Virus record (IMG/VR): IMGVR_UViG_3300033146_002768
Location: 98,305-162,304 of that record
From: a virus
Reading direction: 5' to 3' (one strand)
DNA length: 64,000 nucleotides
Below, piece after piece: positions 1-10,440 of this stretch. The notes beneath the pieces were generated by a model, which was not told where the DNA came from, made no database searches, and saw nothing but the letters and a program-made list of their open reading frames with translations. The position numbers were made by a program, and so were the translations under genes. The stretch's first letter is position 1, and each line of letters opens with the position of its first letter.

Positions 1-2634
1 ATACAATCCAATATAAATATCAGGATCAGCAATTGTAACTTCAGTAGTTATATTTATAGTTGAGCTTGATAATTCATAATGTCCTATAACTAATCCGCCA
101 CCAGCTATATCATATACTCCACCATTATCATATTCAACCCAATCAGCAGGTACAAATGCTTGGAATAAAATATGAACAGTGCCACTTAATGGTTCAGGTA
201 CTCCAATTTGTAAATCAGCTAATGAATCATAATTACCTTGACTATCAAAGTCTTTATAATTGCCGCCAACATCTGTTGTACAATGAGCACTAGCAACTGA
301 TGAAACATCAATAATCAATAAATCAGTCACAGGGGATTTAGTTACCATAGTATCAAATCCAGCACCTGTATCCATTTGAGTTGGCCACTCTTTACCAAAG
401 TCATCAAATGCTTCTACATCAAATTGAATAATAAATTGATCATCAAATTCTATATCATCTCGAATATCCTGGCCAAAGAATATCTTAACACTTTCAACCC
501 AATAAGATGTTACATCATAAAATGCTCCAGTATCATAATCACCAACAACAGGAGTTCCACCTTCATTCCCGCCAATAATATCAACAAAATTTAATTCAAT
601 ATCAATTGATACATAATCACATATAGTTCCTATATGTAATGATTGCATATATTCACCAAGTCTAATATAGTAATCATCATCCATTTGCTCTGACGGAGGA
701 ATATCAAATGATGTGTCCATGTCCCATCTATATGCTGAGCAATAACCAGCATACCCTGGTCCAGGATATTCAATAGGTGTTGGTGGCTCTGGTGGTTCTG
801 GAGGTTTGGCAGCGTCTATTCTTTCTCTATAATCTAAATCCATTTGAGAATCAGGATCAATATCAAATACAGTTTCGAGATCATATCTATACATCAATTT
901 GCCATTATCATCATCATCGTAAATCCAGTCTAATGGCTCTGGTTCAGGTTCTGGAGGGCTTGTTGGATCATTAGCTTCTAATTCATCTAAGTAATCTTGA
1001 TCCATTTGAGTATGAGGACTTGAATCAAATGAAGCTCCAAGATCAAATCTAAATTGAGGATTACCAAATTCATCTTCATACCAGTCATCTCCAGTTGGAT
1101 CTGGTGGAGGTTCTTCTACTATAGGTTCTGGACCATCAACACCACAAAGTTGATATATCCAAGGAGTTGACCCACCAAAACCATTATTACTACAAAAATC
1201 TCCATCTAAATTTAATGGTCTAATAGCATCATGATAAAAACCTTCAATTGAAGTCATTAACCATTCATCTAAAATAACAGATTCCTCTAATGGATTTTGA
1301 ATAGCGAAAGCAGTATCCATAAAGGCAATTCTTGCTCTGTATGGTTTAAAGAAATTTATTATAGAATCTAACTCTTCTCTAAAACCAAGACCTAACATTG
1401 TTATTACTAAACTTGGAGCTTTAGAATTAATATTCAATCTAATCCAGTTATCTAATGTTCCTATTAAATAAGATACTAAATAGCTTTGATCTCCAACATT
1501 AAACCAGGAATCAATAACCGCTTTAAACTCAGGGTTCATTGTTTGTAATAAAGGTTCTGATGCTTTAATAGAATTTAAAAAGTTATTTGATAAAGGACGA
1601 GACCAGTCACTAAGTAAAGTAGCTAATCTTGTGTCTCTATCTAATCTAGAAGAAGGTCTGGTTATAAGTTGTTCATATTCATCAACTAAATCTGATAAAT
1701 GTAATGCTATAGGAGGATTTCCTTGATATTCAACAATTCCATTATAACATCCATAGTTTGTAAAAGATGTAGCAGTTGAATTTCCAAACATTTTCTCAAA
1801 AGCATATACTGCTCCTACATAAACATGTAATATAGGCAATAACATACCAAGGTTTTTTACTTGAACATTATATGGTAATTCTTGATCTAATAAATATCTA
1901 TCATATTGATCTTGAACTACTCTAAACAAAATAGTTAAAGAAATAGTAATTGTGAATAAAGAGAATATAGAACTTAAAGAATAATATGGACTCTTAGAAG
2001 GTAAATTAATTTTATTAGTTAATAATAGATTTTCTATATCAAGTTTTGATTGAAACCAGTGAGGATCTGAGCTAGTCATTTTCTCAAAGGACACATTAGA
2101 ATCAAGTAATAGAGTACTACCTGTTGCAGCAGTCCTTACTGACTCTCCTTTAAATATAATATTACCAAACTCATCCTTTTGTAGCCAATATTCAACTAAA
2201 TCAGTATCTGAAAATCCATAGTAATCTAACACATCAACTAAAGTTTCTGGTGTTCCTTTTTTCTTGTAAAAATTTACTAAATCTAAAAAGAAATTAGCTT
2301 TCGATGTTAAAGGAACTAAATCTAATCCATGAGGAAACCCAAAGCTTTTAAATAGTTCACTTAAATGTTTGTCGGGTAGTTGATGTACATCAGATGCATA
2401 TTTTTGAGTAGTAGCGATAGTTTTATGAGAAGAATACAAGTCGATTAACATAGCTCGTAATCTTCTATAATCTTCTGAGTTAAATGTTTCTTGATCTAAT
2501 ACTTGCTCAAAAAATGTAGTAGTTATTTCTTTTTCTGATGTCGCTAAAGTGGTTGTCAATTCGCTAAGACGAGAGTCAGTTGTCCCGTCTTTTAGATACT
2601 CCATTATTCTCCAAAGATCATCAATTGTAAACAC
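1..2634 (-). CDS. Tail/baseplate-like protein, C-terminus beyond window
   Basis: At least 878 residues; the C-terminus lies off the left edge. I chose the GTG at 2634 because AAGGAG sits 7 nt upstream; a TTG at 2640 is too close to it. Around residues 123-140 is NFYKKKGTPETLVDVLDYYG, which resembles the KGTP segment of P2 gpI-type tail proteins, so a baseplate role is inferred. Residues about 500-650 are rich in Pro, Glu and Asp and hold three copies of a motif like FDxxPxxQMDxDY. From about residue 800 the chain takes up the LxIGxxExLSST repeat of the two giant genes upstream. A late-type promoter lies at 2661-2677. Confidence 0.8.
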   Translation of the reverse strand, partial: MFTIDDLWRIMEYLKDGTTDSRLSELTTTLATSEKEITTTFFEQVLDQETFNSEDYRRLRAMLIDLYSSHKTIATTQKYASDVHQLPDKHLSELFKSFGFPHGLDLVPLTSKANFFLDLVNFYKKKGTPETLVDVLDYYGFSDTDLVEYWLQKDEFGNIIFKGESVRTAATGSTLLLDSNVSFEKMTSSDPHWFQSKLDIENLLLTNKINLPSKSPYYSLSSIFSLFTITISLTILFRVVQDQYDRYLLDQELPYNVQVKNLGMLLPILHVYVGAVYAFEKMFGNSTATSFTNYGCYNGIVEYQGNPPIALHLSDLVDEYEQLITRPSSRLDRDTRLATLLSDWSRPLSNNFLNSIKASEPLLQTMNPEFKAVIDSWFNVGDQSYLVSYLIGTLDNWIRLNINSKAPSLVITMLGLGFREELDSIINFFKPYRARIAFMDTAFAIQNPLEESVILDEWLMTSIEGFYHDAIRPLNLDGDFCSNNGFGGSTPWIYQLCGVDGPEPIVEEPPPDPTGDDWYEDEFGNPQFRFDLGASFDSSPHTQMDQDYLDELEANDPTSPPEPEPEPLDWIYDDDDNGKLMYRYDLETVFDIDPDSQMDLDYRERIDAAKPPEPPEPPTPIEYPGPGYAGYCSAYRWDMDTSFDIPPSEQMDDDYYIRLGEYMQSLHIGTICDYVSIDIELNFVDIIGGNEGGTPVVGDYDTGAFYDVTSYWVESVKIFFGQDIRDDIEFDDQFIIQFDVEAFDDFGKEWPTQMDTGAGFDTMVTKSPVTDLLIIDVSSVASAHCTTDVGGNYKDFDSQGNYDSLADLQIGVPEPLSGTVHILFQAFVPADWVEYDNGGVYDIAGGGLVIGHYELSSSTINITTEVTIADPDIYIGLY

Positions 2635-2660
2635 TATCAAACTCCTTTTTAATTATCTCT

Positions 2661-2677
2661 ATTTTATATTATGTTCC
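2661..2677 (-). promoter_or_regulatory. Late-type promoter box
   Basis: Minus strand reads GGAACATAATATAAAAT. It overlaps the stop codon of the giant gene ending at 2669 and lies about 27 nt before the GTG at 2634. The same GAACA-plus-TATAAA pattern recurs upstream of many minus-strand genes here. Confidence 0.6.
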
Positions 2678-5600
2678 TTTTGCAGACACATGTTCAAACA
2701 CAGTCTGAGTAAGATATGTTTCATAACATGTTTCAAGCACATTTAAAGGTGATGTGAATAAAGCACTATTGTCATATTTTGAATAATCTCCAGTTAATTT
2801 AAGTTCTAGATAAATATAAATCATTTTAGCTAATGTTGAATCTAATCTATCATAATTTATTCCAGCTAATGTAGCATTTTCTGGTTCAAGTCTATAAACT
2901 AATAATCTATCTAATAATACAATATCATGTGATTGAATATTATATAAATTGATATTGTAAACATCTGGGTCATCACCATCTGCTACATAATAACGAGCAG
3001 TATCTGGGTCTAACATTAATCTTGTTCTAATGGCATCTGGCCATGATATTCTATCTAATTCTTCTCTATATAAATATCTATATTGATTCTCTTCATATTC
3101 ATCATTAAATAACAACTCAATAAATGAGCCTGAATACATATGATCACTTGCTGGGAATGTTACTTGATGTTTATTTAATGATTTATGATTAACAACAAAG
3201 TGGTCATACCAATATTGTAAGTCAGCAGTAATTTTTCTATTAAATGTATCAATAGTCGCTGAGTCTAATTCAGCTTGTAATGTTATATGTGTTATTGTAA
3301 TAGATGAACTTAATGTTTCATTATATAATCCAAGGGTTATTTCTGTAGCTACTTCAACTCTTGCTACTGATGTACCTTCAAGGATTTCATCTTCACCCAA
3401 GTATAATGGATCAATAGTACATTCAGTACTAATAACAACAGTACTTGAAATAGAATTATCAGCATGTCCCATAGTTAATTCAGCATCAGTAATAGATGAC
3501 TGAACTACAATAGATTCAATAAACTTAATATCTAACCAAACATGTTCTGAATTAGATTCAACCCAAGGACTTGCTGTTGCTGTAAGAATTTCATCAATAC
3601 CGATAACTAAGTCAGATTCTGTATATGAAACAACTAAATTAATAGATGATGCTAATGATTCAGAAATACCTATAGTTAAGAAAGTATCGGCAATTGATTG
3701 AGCATGAATTGAACTAGTTAATGGTTCAACAACGCCAACGAAATCTAAGTCATATATATGTGAAGTAAATATAATTGAAGCAGATAATTTCTCAGCATAT
3801 TCAAGAACTATACCACCAAGAGAATCAGTACTAAGACTAATAGAGCTTGATAAGTCTTCACGTCTACCAGTAATATATTCACCAGATGCTGATGATGTAA
3901 CATCAATAGATGATGTAAGGTCTTCTTGTGACCCAACTATAAAATCAACTAATGGTATAATAGAGTCATTTACAATGGTTCCATGAAGAGCCATACCAAT
4001 ATATATATTATCACTTAGACTCGTATAAGAAGAGATATCAACTGTTGAGGTTAATATTTCAGTTATACCCACTATACTATGACCACTCGAATTAGTTTCA
4101 ATACTAATTGTACCTTCAAGTCCTGTTTCAAGACCAACTAGTAAATTAGCATCAGTTACTGAATGACTTGCAATTGTACTTGATAATAATTCAACTGCTC
4201 CAATTAATAAGACAACATCAGTATCAGCAACTGCTATAACATTAGAAGCAGACAATTCTTCAATTGTGCCTCTGAACATATATGGAGTTATAATCAATGA
4301 TTGAGCATGTGATTGTGAGAATAGAGCTGACTGATCTCCTATAAATAGATCAGCATTAGTTACATTACTTTGTATATGAACATCAGATCTAATTCCATAT
4401 TCTTTACCAAGATATATAAATCCATCAACAAATGATTCAATGAAACCACCATGAGTTAATTCAACATCAGTACCAAGCACTAATTCAGCTACATCAACAT
4501 TTGTTGTGATAATAGAAGTATGTGTAAGTTCTGTAACTGTACCAACTGATAAATCAACATTAACTATTGATTGAACTGCTACATCACTAGTTATTGAATA
4601 GATAACTTCTAATGATACATCAACATCACTGCTGATTGTATTATCACCATAGAAATCTATTGCACCTATTACTAATCCATCATTTTCAACAACTGATATA
4701 ATATCTGCTGTTCCGCTTTCAAAATGTTCAGCAACACCCAATGTCAGAGTTGACCATACTTCAGTTTCAGCAAATGCATTACCAGAGTAATCTGATCTTG
4801 TCATATGTGAAGTAGTAGAGGTTCTAACAAATATAGTACTTGAAAGGTCTGTTACAGTACCAGTACTTAAATTAGCAACAGCAATACTTTCAACATTTCC
4901 TGTTGCTTCAAGAATTTCATCAGCACCTAATGTTAATTCTGCAACTGAATCTGCTGTAATACAGAAAGCAACACTATTATAGTAACCATTGATAACTCTC
5001 AAGAATGTATTAGAAACATTTGAAATAGCTTTGTTCCATGGAGACCAAGGATCTGATGCTAAATGAACATCGTATATAATTGCTGGTATAGTTATAAATG
5101 GATTAACATTACAAATAGCACTTAATTCTTCTACAACACCCAATGTTAATTCAACATTAACATTTGAAGTTATATCATCTTGAGCTGATACTAATTCAAT
5201 TCTACCATCAACTATATTACCAGTTAAATCACTTTCAATATAAGCAGTACCTGTTAAATATTCTGGTCCAGTTAATCTTGAATCGCTAACAACTGATTGA
5301 ATGCTAATATCTGATGAAACATAAATAACAGGAGAAATTAAATCAGCATCTGTTATAGAAATTGAGAAATTAGTTGATGATACAAGTTCAGTATAACCTA
5401 TGTATAGAACAGCATCATTTGTTAATGATTGAATAGTTGAAGTACCTGTAAGTTCATCAGGAAGTCCGAGTGTAAGTTCAGCAGTATTTACATTTGATTC
5501 TGCTACATGTGTTGTAGTCCATACTTCAATTATACCATTAATATTTAGAACTGTTGCTGTTGCTGATGATGAAACTTTGTTCCATGGAGAAATATTGTCT

Positions 5601-8600
5601 GAACGTAAGTATATTGTAGGACTTGTTAAATTAGCAAATGCAAATGATCTCGCTGTTTGGATACTTCCTGATAATTCAGTAACATCACCGATAATTAAGT
5701 TAGAACTAGCAATTGATTCAATATCAATAGTAGAACTTAAGTTGGTAATCTCTCCTAAGTATAAAGTATCAGCAGAAACTATTGTAGTAATGTCAGTTGT
5801 TGCAGTAAGAGTAAGAGGTTTCTCCATACTACCTACAATATCACAAACAATCGCACAAGTTGATGTTAATTCTTCTACTCCAACCTCACCAATAGTCATT
5901 TTAGCTGCAAATGTTACTGACCATGCTAAAATACTTGCAGATAATTCCTCTGATGAACCTGTATCAAGACTTATAGCAGATACCTGTGTAGTAATAGACA
6001 TTGAACTACCACTAATTTCAACTCTACCAACAATTAATTGACCTGTTGAAGCAGTTGATATTACATCTTGTTGAGCTTCAAGTATCTCAAGAGTTCCAGG
6101 AATATTTAAGAACCCAGCAAATCCAAATTCTATATCAAGAGTTGAAGATAATTCCTCCACATGACCAATTATTAAATCTGCATCAGTTACAGAATTTGAA
6201 GCAACAGTTGATGATAATAAATCAACAGCACCAAGAATTAACTCTGCATCTGCTACATTAGAAACAACAGGAGCATCATTCTCTCCTATAAATAATTCAA
6301 TTTTGCCCATTGTTAATTCGGCATTCACTGTATTACTAACTATATTATTAGTAGAATTAAGTATATCAGGAACATCTAATAATGTAGATGCCACAATTGA
6401 AATAGTGAAATTAATTGATGATGCAACTTCAGTAATACCTGTACTCAATTCACTTGCTTCAGATGATGTTATAATATTGTCAGTTGATTCTAATATTTCA
6501 CTATCATCTGTTAGATTAGGATCTATACTAACTATACAATTTATAGTAGATGATAATACTTCCAAATTTCCTGGTACATATAACCATGTTCCTGTCGCTT
6601 TAGATTCAATATCAATAGAAGCAGTAATTGGAACAGGACCGCCAATAACAAGGTCAATAGTATTTAGAACTAAATGACCAACTACAATAGTTGATGATAA
6701 ATTCTCTTGTCCACCAAGATTTAATACATCTTCTACACTTGGTTGAATATGAATTGTTGCACTTAATACTTCTGGAGAACCAAGAGTTAACTCTGCTGGT
6801 GGAAAACTAAGAGTTGATGCATTTGTTGAAGAAAATAATTCATCAATACCTATAATCATATCAGGATTTATTGAAACATTACTTTGAATCAATGTTGAAC
6901 CTGTAACTGGTTCAGGTAGACCAAATGAAATAGGAGCTGGAGGAGTACTTAATGTAGAAATTGAAGTTGACGCTAACAACTCAACAACACCAACTATTAA
7001 GTTAGTATCATTAACAACACTTGTGATTGTTGTTGAATGAGATAATGGATTATCAATACCTAATGTTAATTCTGATGAAACATTTGAATGAATGTATTCT
7101 AAATGAGATAATTCTTCAACAACACCTAATGTTAGAGTTGCATCAGTAATTGAAATACTAAAGTTAGATGTAGCTAATAATTCAGCTTTACCAATAGTTA
7201 ATAATGATACAGAGTATGATATAATTCCAACATTACCTGATAATGGAGTATCAGCACCTAATTCTAACTCAGCATCAACATTAGAGTTTACTAAGTGAGT
7301 TGCCTCTAATATTTCATCGACTCCGATTGTCAATTCACCTGGTAGGTGAGCTTGTGTAATAGATGTAGCACCTAATACCTCTAAGATACCTAAACCTAAA
7401 TTAGAAGTTATTACTGATTGAATATATGGATGAGATGATAACTCTTCTCCTATACCTATCACTAAATCGGGTAGATTTATAACAGATACAATAGGAGTAG
7501 AATGAGCTAATTGTTCATCATTACCTAAGTATAAATCAGTTCCGACTATTGATACTATATCAATTGAAGCATCTAATTGTTCAGCAATACCAAGTAATAA
7601 GAAAGTTTCAACACTACTAACAATAATAACACCAGTAGATGCAAGAGATTCTGGTTGACCCAGAATAATATCAAGCACAACATCTGATACAGTAACAACA
7701 GTTGAAGATATTAATTCAATAACACCAACTACTAATTGGGAATCAACAATACTAACTATATTAATAGAAGCTGATAATGTTTCATCAATACCTAAAGATA
7801 ATAATCCTGTTATTGTTCCGCCTTCAATAGTAGCAACAACTGTACCACTTAAATCAACCTCAACACCAAGAATTAATTCAGATGTAACAACTGATTGTAA
7901 TATAGATGTTGATTCTAATATTTCAAGTTTACCTGTTGTTAATGAAGCATCAACTTGTGTATTACCTAAAATATAATATGTAGCTGATAATGATTCTTCT
8001 ATCCCAATAATTAAACCTGTGTCATGTACATTTGAATTAATGATATCTGAATGTTCTAACACTTCAATGATACCAAGAGTTAATAAACTATACTGTCCAC
8101 CTTTTCTTATAAAACTAATAACATTATCAGTAGCAGATAATATTTCAGTTGTACCAAATATTAATATACCACTTGTTTGTGTCTCAACATTAATAGTACT
8201 TGATAATGGTTCAATTAACCCTAAGTATAATTCAGCATCTGTTACAGAATTTGTGATAGTTGTTGAAGATAATAACTCTGATATACCAGTAGTTAAAACT
8301 CCAGCAGCAGCGGTACTAACTATACTAGAAGTAGATAATAATACTTCTTCGATTCCAAGTGTTAATATACTATAAGATTCAGTAGTTATATTAATTACTG
8401 AACTTGTTAATTCTTCTGGAAGTCCAGTTGTAATAGTTGATTCTGTATTTGTAACAATAAAGTTCTCGGGTGGATCATAATTTTCTCCAAATAAACCTAT
8501 AAATCCTGTAGGTATTATAGTATGACTTAAATTAACATCAACCCCTAAATATAATGATACAAGAGTAGTAACAGAAATTATATTATTTGTAACACTCAAA

Positions 8601-10408
8601 TTTTCTGTAACGCCTAAAGTTAATGTACCTAATGTATCACTTACAATTGTTGATATACCAGATAGTTCAGTTTCTTCACCAAGAGTTAATTCAGCAACTG
8701 CAACACTATTCTGTATTCCAACAACAGTCATCATCTCCCAAATACCAAATGAGAATATACCTTCAATATTTGATTGAATATGTAGAGATCCACTTATATC
8801 AACATCTTCACCTAATGATAATACTGCATAAGTATTAGAGATCGCAGACCCTGTTGCTGTTTGAATTTCATTGCCGCCTATATCTACTTCAGCATCAGTG
8901 ATAGTTAAACTAAGAATTGTACTTGATAATAGTTCAATGAATCCAATAGTTAATACAGAATTTTGAACTATCTCTGTGTTAACAGTAGCAGATAATTGTT
9001 CTGTTGTCCCCATCAATATAAATGCACTTGAAGAAGATTCTACATTAATAGATGATGATAACTCAGTTTCTTCACCAAGCATTAAACTAGCATCTGTTAC
9101 TGAATGAGAAGCTATAACAACTGATAAAAATTCAGTTAAACCTAAAACTAAATTGGAATCAACTGTTGAAACAATAATTGTTGAATGCTCAAGGATCTCA
9201 GCTACTCCAATATCAAGTGGTGTCTGATACACAAGTGATGTTGTATAAGAAGTGTGTCCTAATAATTCAACATGTCCTATTGTTAAATTACTCCATTCTC
9301 CACCTTTTCTAATAAAACTTTGGAAATGAGTTGATCCTGATAATGGTTCAGTGATACCAAATGTTAAGAATACACTCACTGATGATTCAGCTAATACAGT
9401 AGCGCTTAATTCTTCTGGAACACCGATATCAATAGTTGAACCAAGTATTGTTGAATTTATAGGTAATGTACTACCAAGTATTTCTATTATACCAACTGTA
9501 AATAAATTACCAACTACAGAAACAATATCTATTGATGAACTTAATGGTTCAGGTTCACCTAATGATAACACAGGAGGTACAACAACTGAATTAATTAATT
9601 GAGTATATGTTAATGCTTCATCAGCACCTAAATCTAATCCTACATCAGGTGCAACACTAATAGAAATAGTGGTTGAGGATAATAACTCATTTATCCCAAC
9701 AGTTAATAAACTAACACCATAACTATTAGAATTAATAGTAGATGATAAATCTTCAGCAACACCTAAAGTTAAAGTTGAATCTGACTCACTAGTAATTAAA
9801 GTACTACCAAATATTATTTCTTCTTTGCCCAGAATTATAAATCCTGATACAACAGGTTCTATTAAAGAGGTGGCACTTAATTCTTCTGGTATACCTATTA
9901 CTAATTGAGGAACTGATACCTCTGATTGAGCATGAGGATTCGCTAGATGATAATAAGTTGTTCCATAAAATGGATCACCAATTACTGCTGAAGTATATAT
10001 AATAGTACTTGAAACTAATTCAATGATTCCTATAGTAAGAAGAGGTTCTACATTAGAAACAATATTAACAGTACCTGATATTCCCTCAGCAACACCAAAT
10101 GTTATAAATGCATCTACGCTTGTGACTATTCCATTACTAACAGTTAATCCTTCTATTTCACCAATTTCTAAACTTACAATTCCACTTACAGATGATGTTG
10201 GTATTGTAGCCGCTATAACCTCCACGATACCTAAACTTAATAATACTTGAACGTTTGAAGATGGAGTTGAAATACCAGCAAGTACTTCAGCGGCGCCAAA
10301 AGTTAATTCAGCACCACTATCAGTACTAACATTTGAATTTACTATTGCTGGTTCAAATGAATCAACCCACTTTACATCAGACGTATTTTTAAATCCAACA
10401 TCTTTCAT
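2669..10408 (-). CDS. Giant repeat protein A, probable tail fibre or adhesin (2579 aa)
   Basis: The protein opens with FKNTSDVKW (residues 6-14), shared with giant B, and is then almost entirely tandem units of about 22-23 residues of the form LxLGxxExLSSTxxIxSxV. From the length I estimate about 100 units. The alternating hydrophobic pattern suggests beta-strands, perhaps a solenoid or trimeric fibre (inference). Residues about 2385-2579 are a non-repeat C-terminal domain rich in Tyr and Leu. The start is ATG with a weak AGGA upstream, only 32 bp from giant B, so co-transcription is likely. Its position among tail genes supports a structural role. I cannot assign it to a named family. Confidence 0.9.
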   Translation of the reverse strand: MKDVGFKNTSDVKWVDSFEPAIVNSNVSTDSGAELTFGAAEVLAGISTPSSNVQVLLSLGIVEVIAATIPTSSVSGIVSLEIGEIEGLTVSNGIVTSVDAFITFGVAEGISGTVNIVSNVEPLLTIGIIELVSSTIIYTSAVIGDPFYGTTYYHLANPHAQSEVSVPQLVIGIPEELSATSLIEPVVSGFIILGKEEIIFGSTLITSESDSTLTLGVAEDLSSTINSNSYGVSLLTVGINELLSSTTISISVAPDVGLDLGADEALTYTQLINSVVVPPVLSLGEPEPLSSSIDIVSVVGNLFTVGIIEILGSTLPINSTILGSTIDIGVPEELSATVLAESSVSVFLTFGITEPLSGSTHFQSFIRKGGEWSNLTIGHVELLGHTSYTTSLVYQTPLDIGVAEILEHSTIIVSTVDSNLVLGLTEFLSVVIASHSVTDASLMLGEETELSSSINVESSSSAFILMGTTEQLSATVNTEIVQNSVLTIGFIELLSSTILSLTITDAEVDIGGNEIQTATGSAISNTYAVLSLGEDVDISGSLHIQSNIEGIFSFGIWEMMTVVGIQNSVAVAELTLGEETELSGISTIVSDTLGTLTLGVTENLSVTNNIISVTTLVSLYLGVDVNLSHTIIPTGFIGLFGENYDPPENFIVTNTESTITTGLPEELTSSVINITTESYSILTLGIEEVLLSTSSIVSTAAAGVLTTGISELLSSTTITNSVTDAELYLGLIEPLSSTINVETQTSGILIFGTTEILSATDNVISFIRKGGQYSLLTLGIIEVLEHSDIINSNVHDTGLIIGIEESLSATYYILGNTQVDASLTTGKLEILESTSILQSVVTSELILGVEVDLSGTVVATIEGGTITGLLSLGIDETLSASINIVSIVDSQLVVGVIELISSTVVTVSDVVLDIILGQPESLASTGVIIVSSVETFLLLGIAEQLDASIDIVSIVGTDLYLGNDEQLAHSTPIVSVINLPDLVIGIGEELSSHPYIQSVITSNLGLGILEVLGATSITQAHLPGELTIGVDEILEATHLVNSNVDAELELGADTPLSGNVGIISYSVSLLTIGKAELLATSNFSISITDATLTLGVVEELSHLEYIHSNVSSELTLGIDNPLSHSTTITSVVNDTNLIVGVVELLASTSISTLSTPPAPISFGLPEPVTGSTLIQSNVSINPDMIIGIDELFSSTNASTLSFPPAELTLGSPEVLSATIHIQPSVEDVLNLGGQENLSSTIVVGHLVLNTIDLVIGGPVPITASIDIESKATGTWLYVPGNLEVLSSTINCIVSIDPNLTDDSEILESTDNIITSSEASELSTGITEVASSINFTISIVASTLLDVPDILNSTNNIVSNTVNAELTMGKIELFIGENDAPVVSNVADAELILGAVDLLSSTVASNSVTDADLIIGHVEELSSTLDIEFGFAGFLNIPGTLEILEAQQDVISTASTGQLIVGRVEISGSSMSITTQVSAISLDTGSSEELSASILAWSVTFAAKMTIGEVGVEELTSTCAIVCDIVGSMEKPLTLTATTDITTIVSADTLYLGEITNLSSTIDIESIASSNLIIGDVTELSGSIQTARSFAFANLTSPTIYLRSDNISPWNKVSSSATATVLNINGIIEVWTTTHVAESNVNTAELTLGLPDELTGTSTIQSLTNDAVLYIGYTELVSSTNFSISITDADLISPVIYVSSDISIQSVVSDSRLTGPEYLTGTAYIESDLTGNIVDGRIELVSAQDDITSNVNVELTLGVVEELSAICNVNPFITIPAIIYDVHLASDPWSPWNKAISNVSNTFLRVINGYYNSVAFCITADSVAELTLGADEILEATGNVESIAVANLSTGTVTDLSSTIFVRTSTTSHMTRSDYSGNAFAETEVWSTLTLGVAEHFESGTADIISVVENDGLVIGAIDFYGDNTISSDVDVSLEVIYSITSDVAVQSIVNVDLSVGTVTELTHTSIITTNVDVAELVLGTDVELTHGGFIESFVDGFIYLGKEYGIRSDVHIQSNVTNADLFIGDQSALFSQSHAQSLIITPYMFRGTIEELSASNVIAVADTDVVLLIGAVELLSSTIASHSVTDANLLVGLETGLEGTISIETNSSGHSIVGITEILTSTVDISSYTSLSDNIYIGMALHGTIVNDSIIPLVDFIVGSQEDLTSSIDVTSSASGEYITGRREDLSSSISLSTDSLGGIVLEYAEKLSASIIFTSHIYDLDFVGVVEPLTSSIHAQSIADTFLTIGISESLASSINLVVSYTESDLVIGIDEILTATASPWVESNSEHVWLDIKFIESIVVQSSITDAELTMGHADNSISSTVVISTECTIDPLYLGEDEILEGTSVARVEVATEITLGLYNETLSSSITITHITLQAELDSATIDTFNRKITADLQYWYDHFVVNHKSLNKHQVTFPASDHMYSGSFIELLFNDEYEENQYRYLYREELDRISWPDAIRTRLMLDPDTARYYVADGDDPDVYNINLYNIQSHDIVLLDRLLVYRLEPENATLAGINYDRLDSTLAKMIYIYLELKLTGDYSKYDNSALFTSPLNVLETCYETYLTQTVFEHVSAKGT

Positions 10409-10440
10409 ATGTTATGTCCTAAAGTAAGTTATGATTTGAA

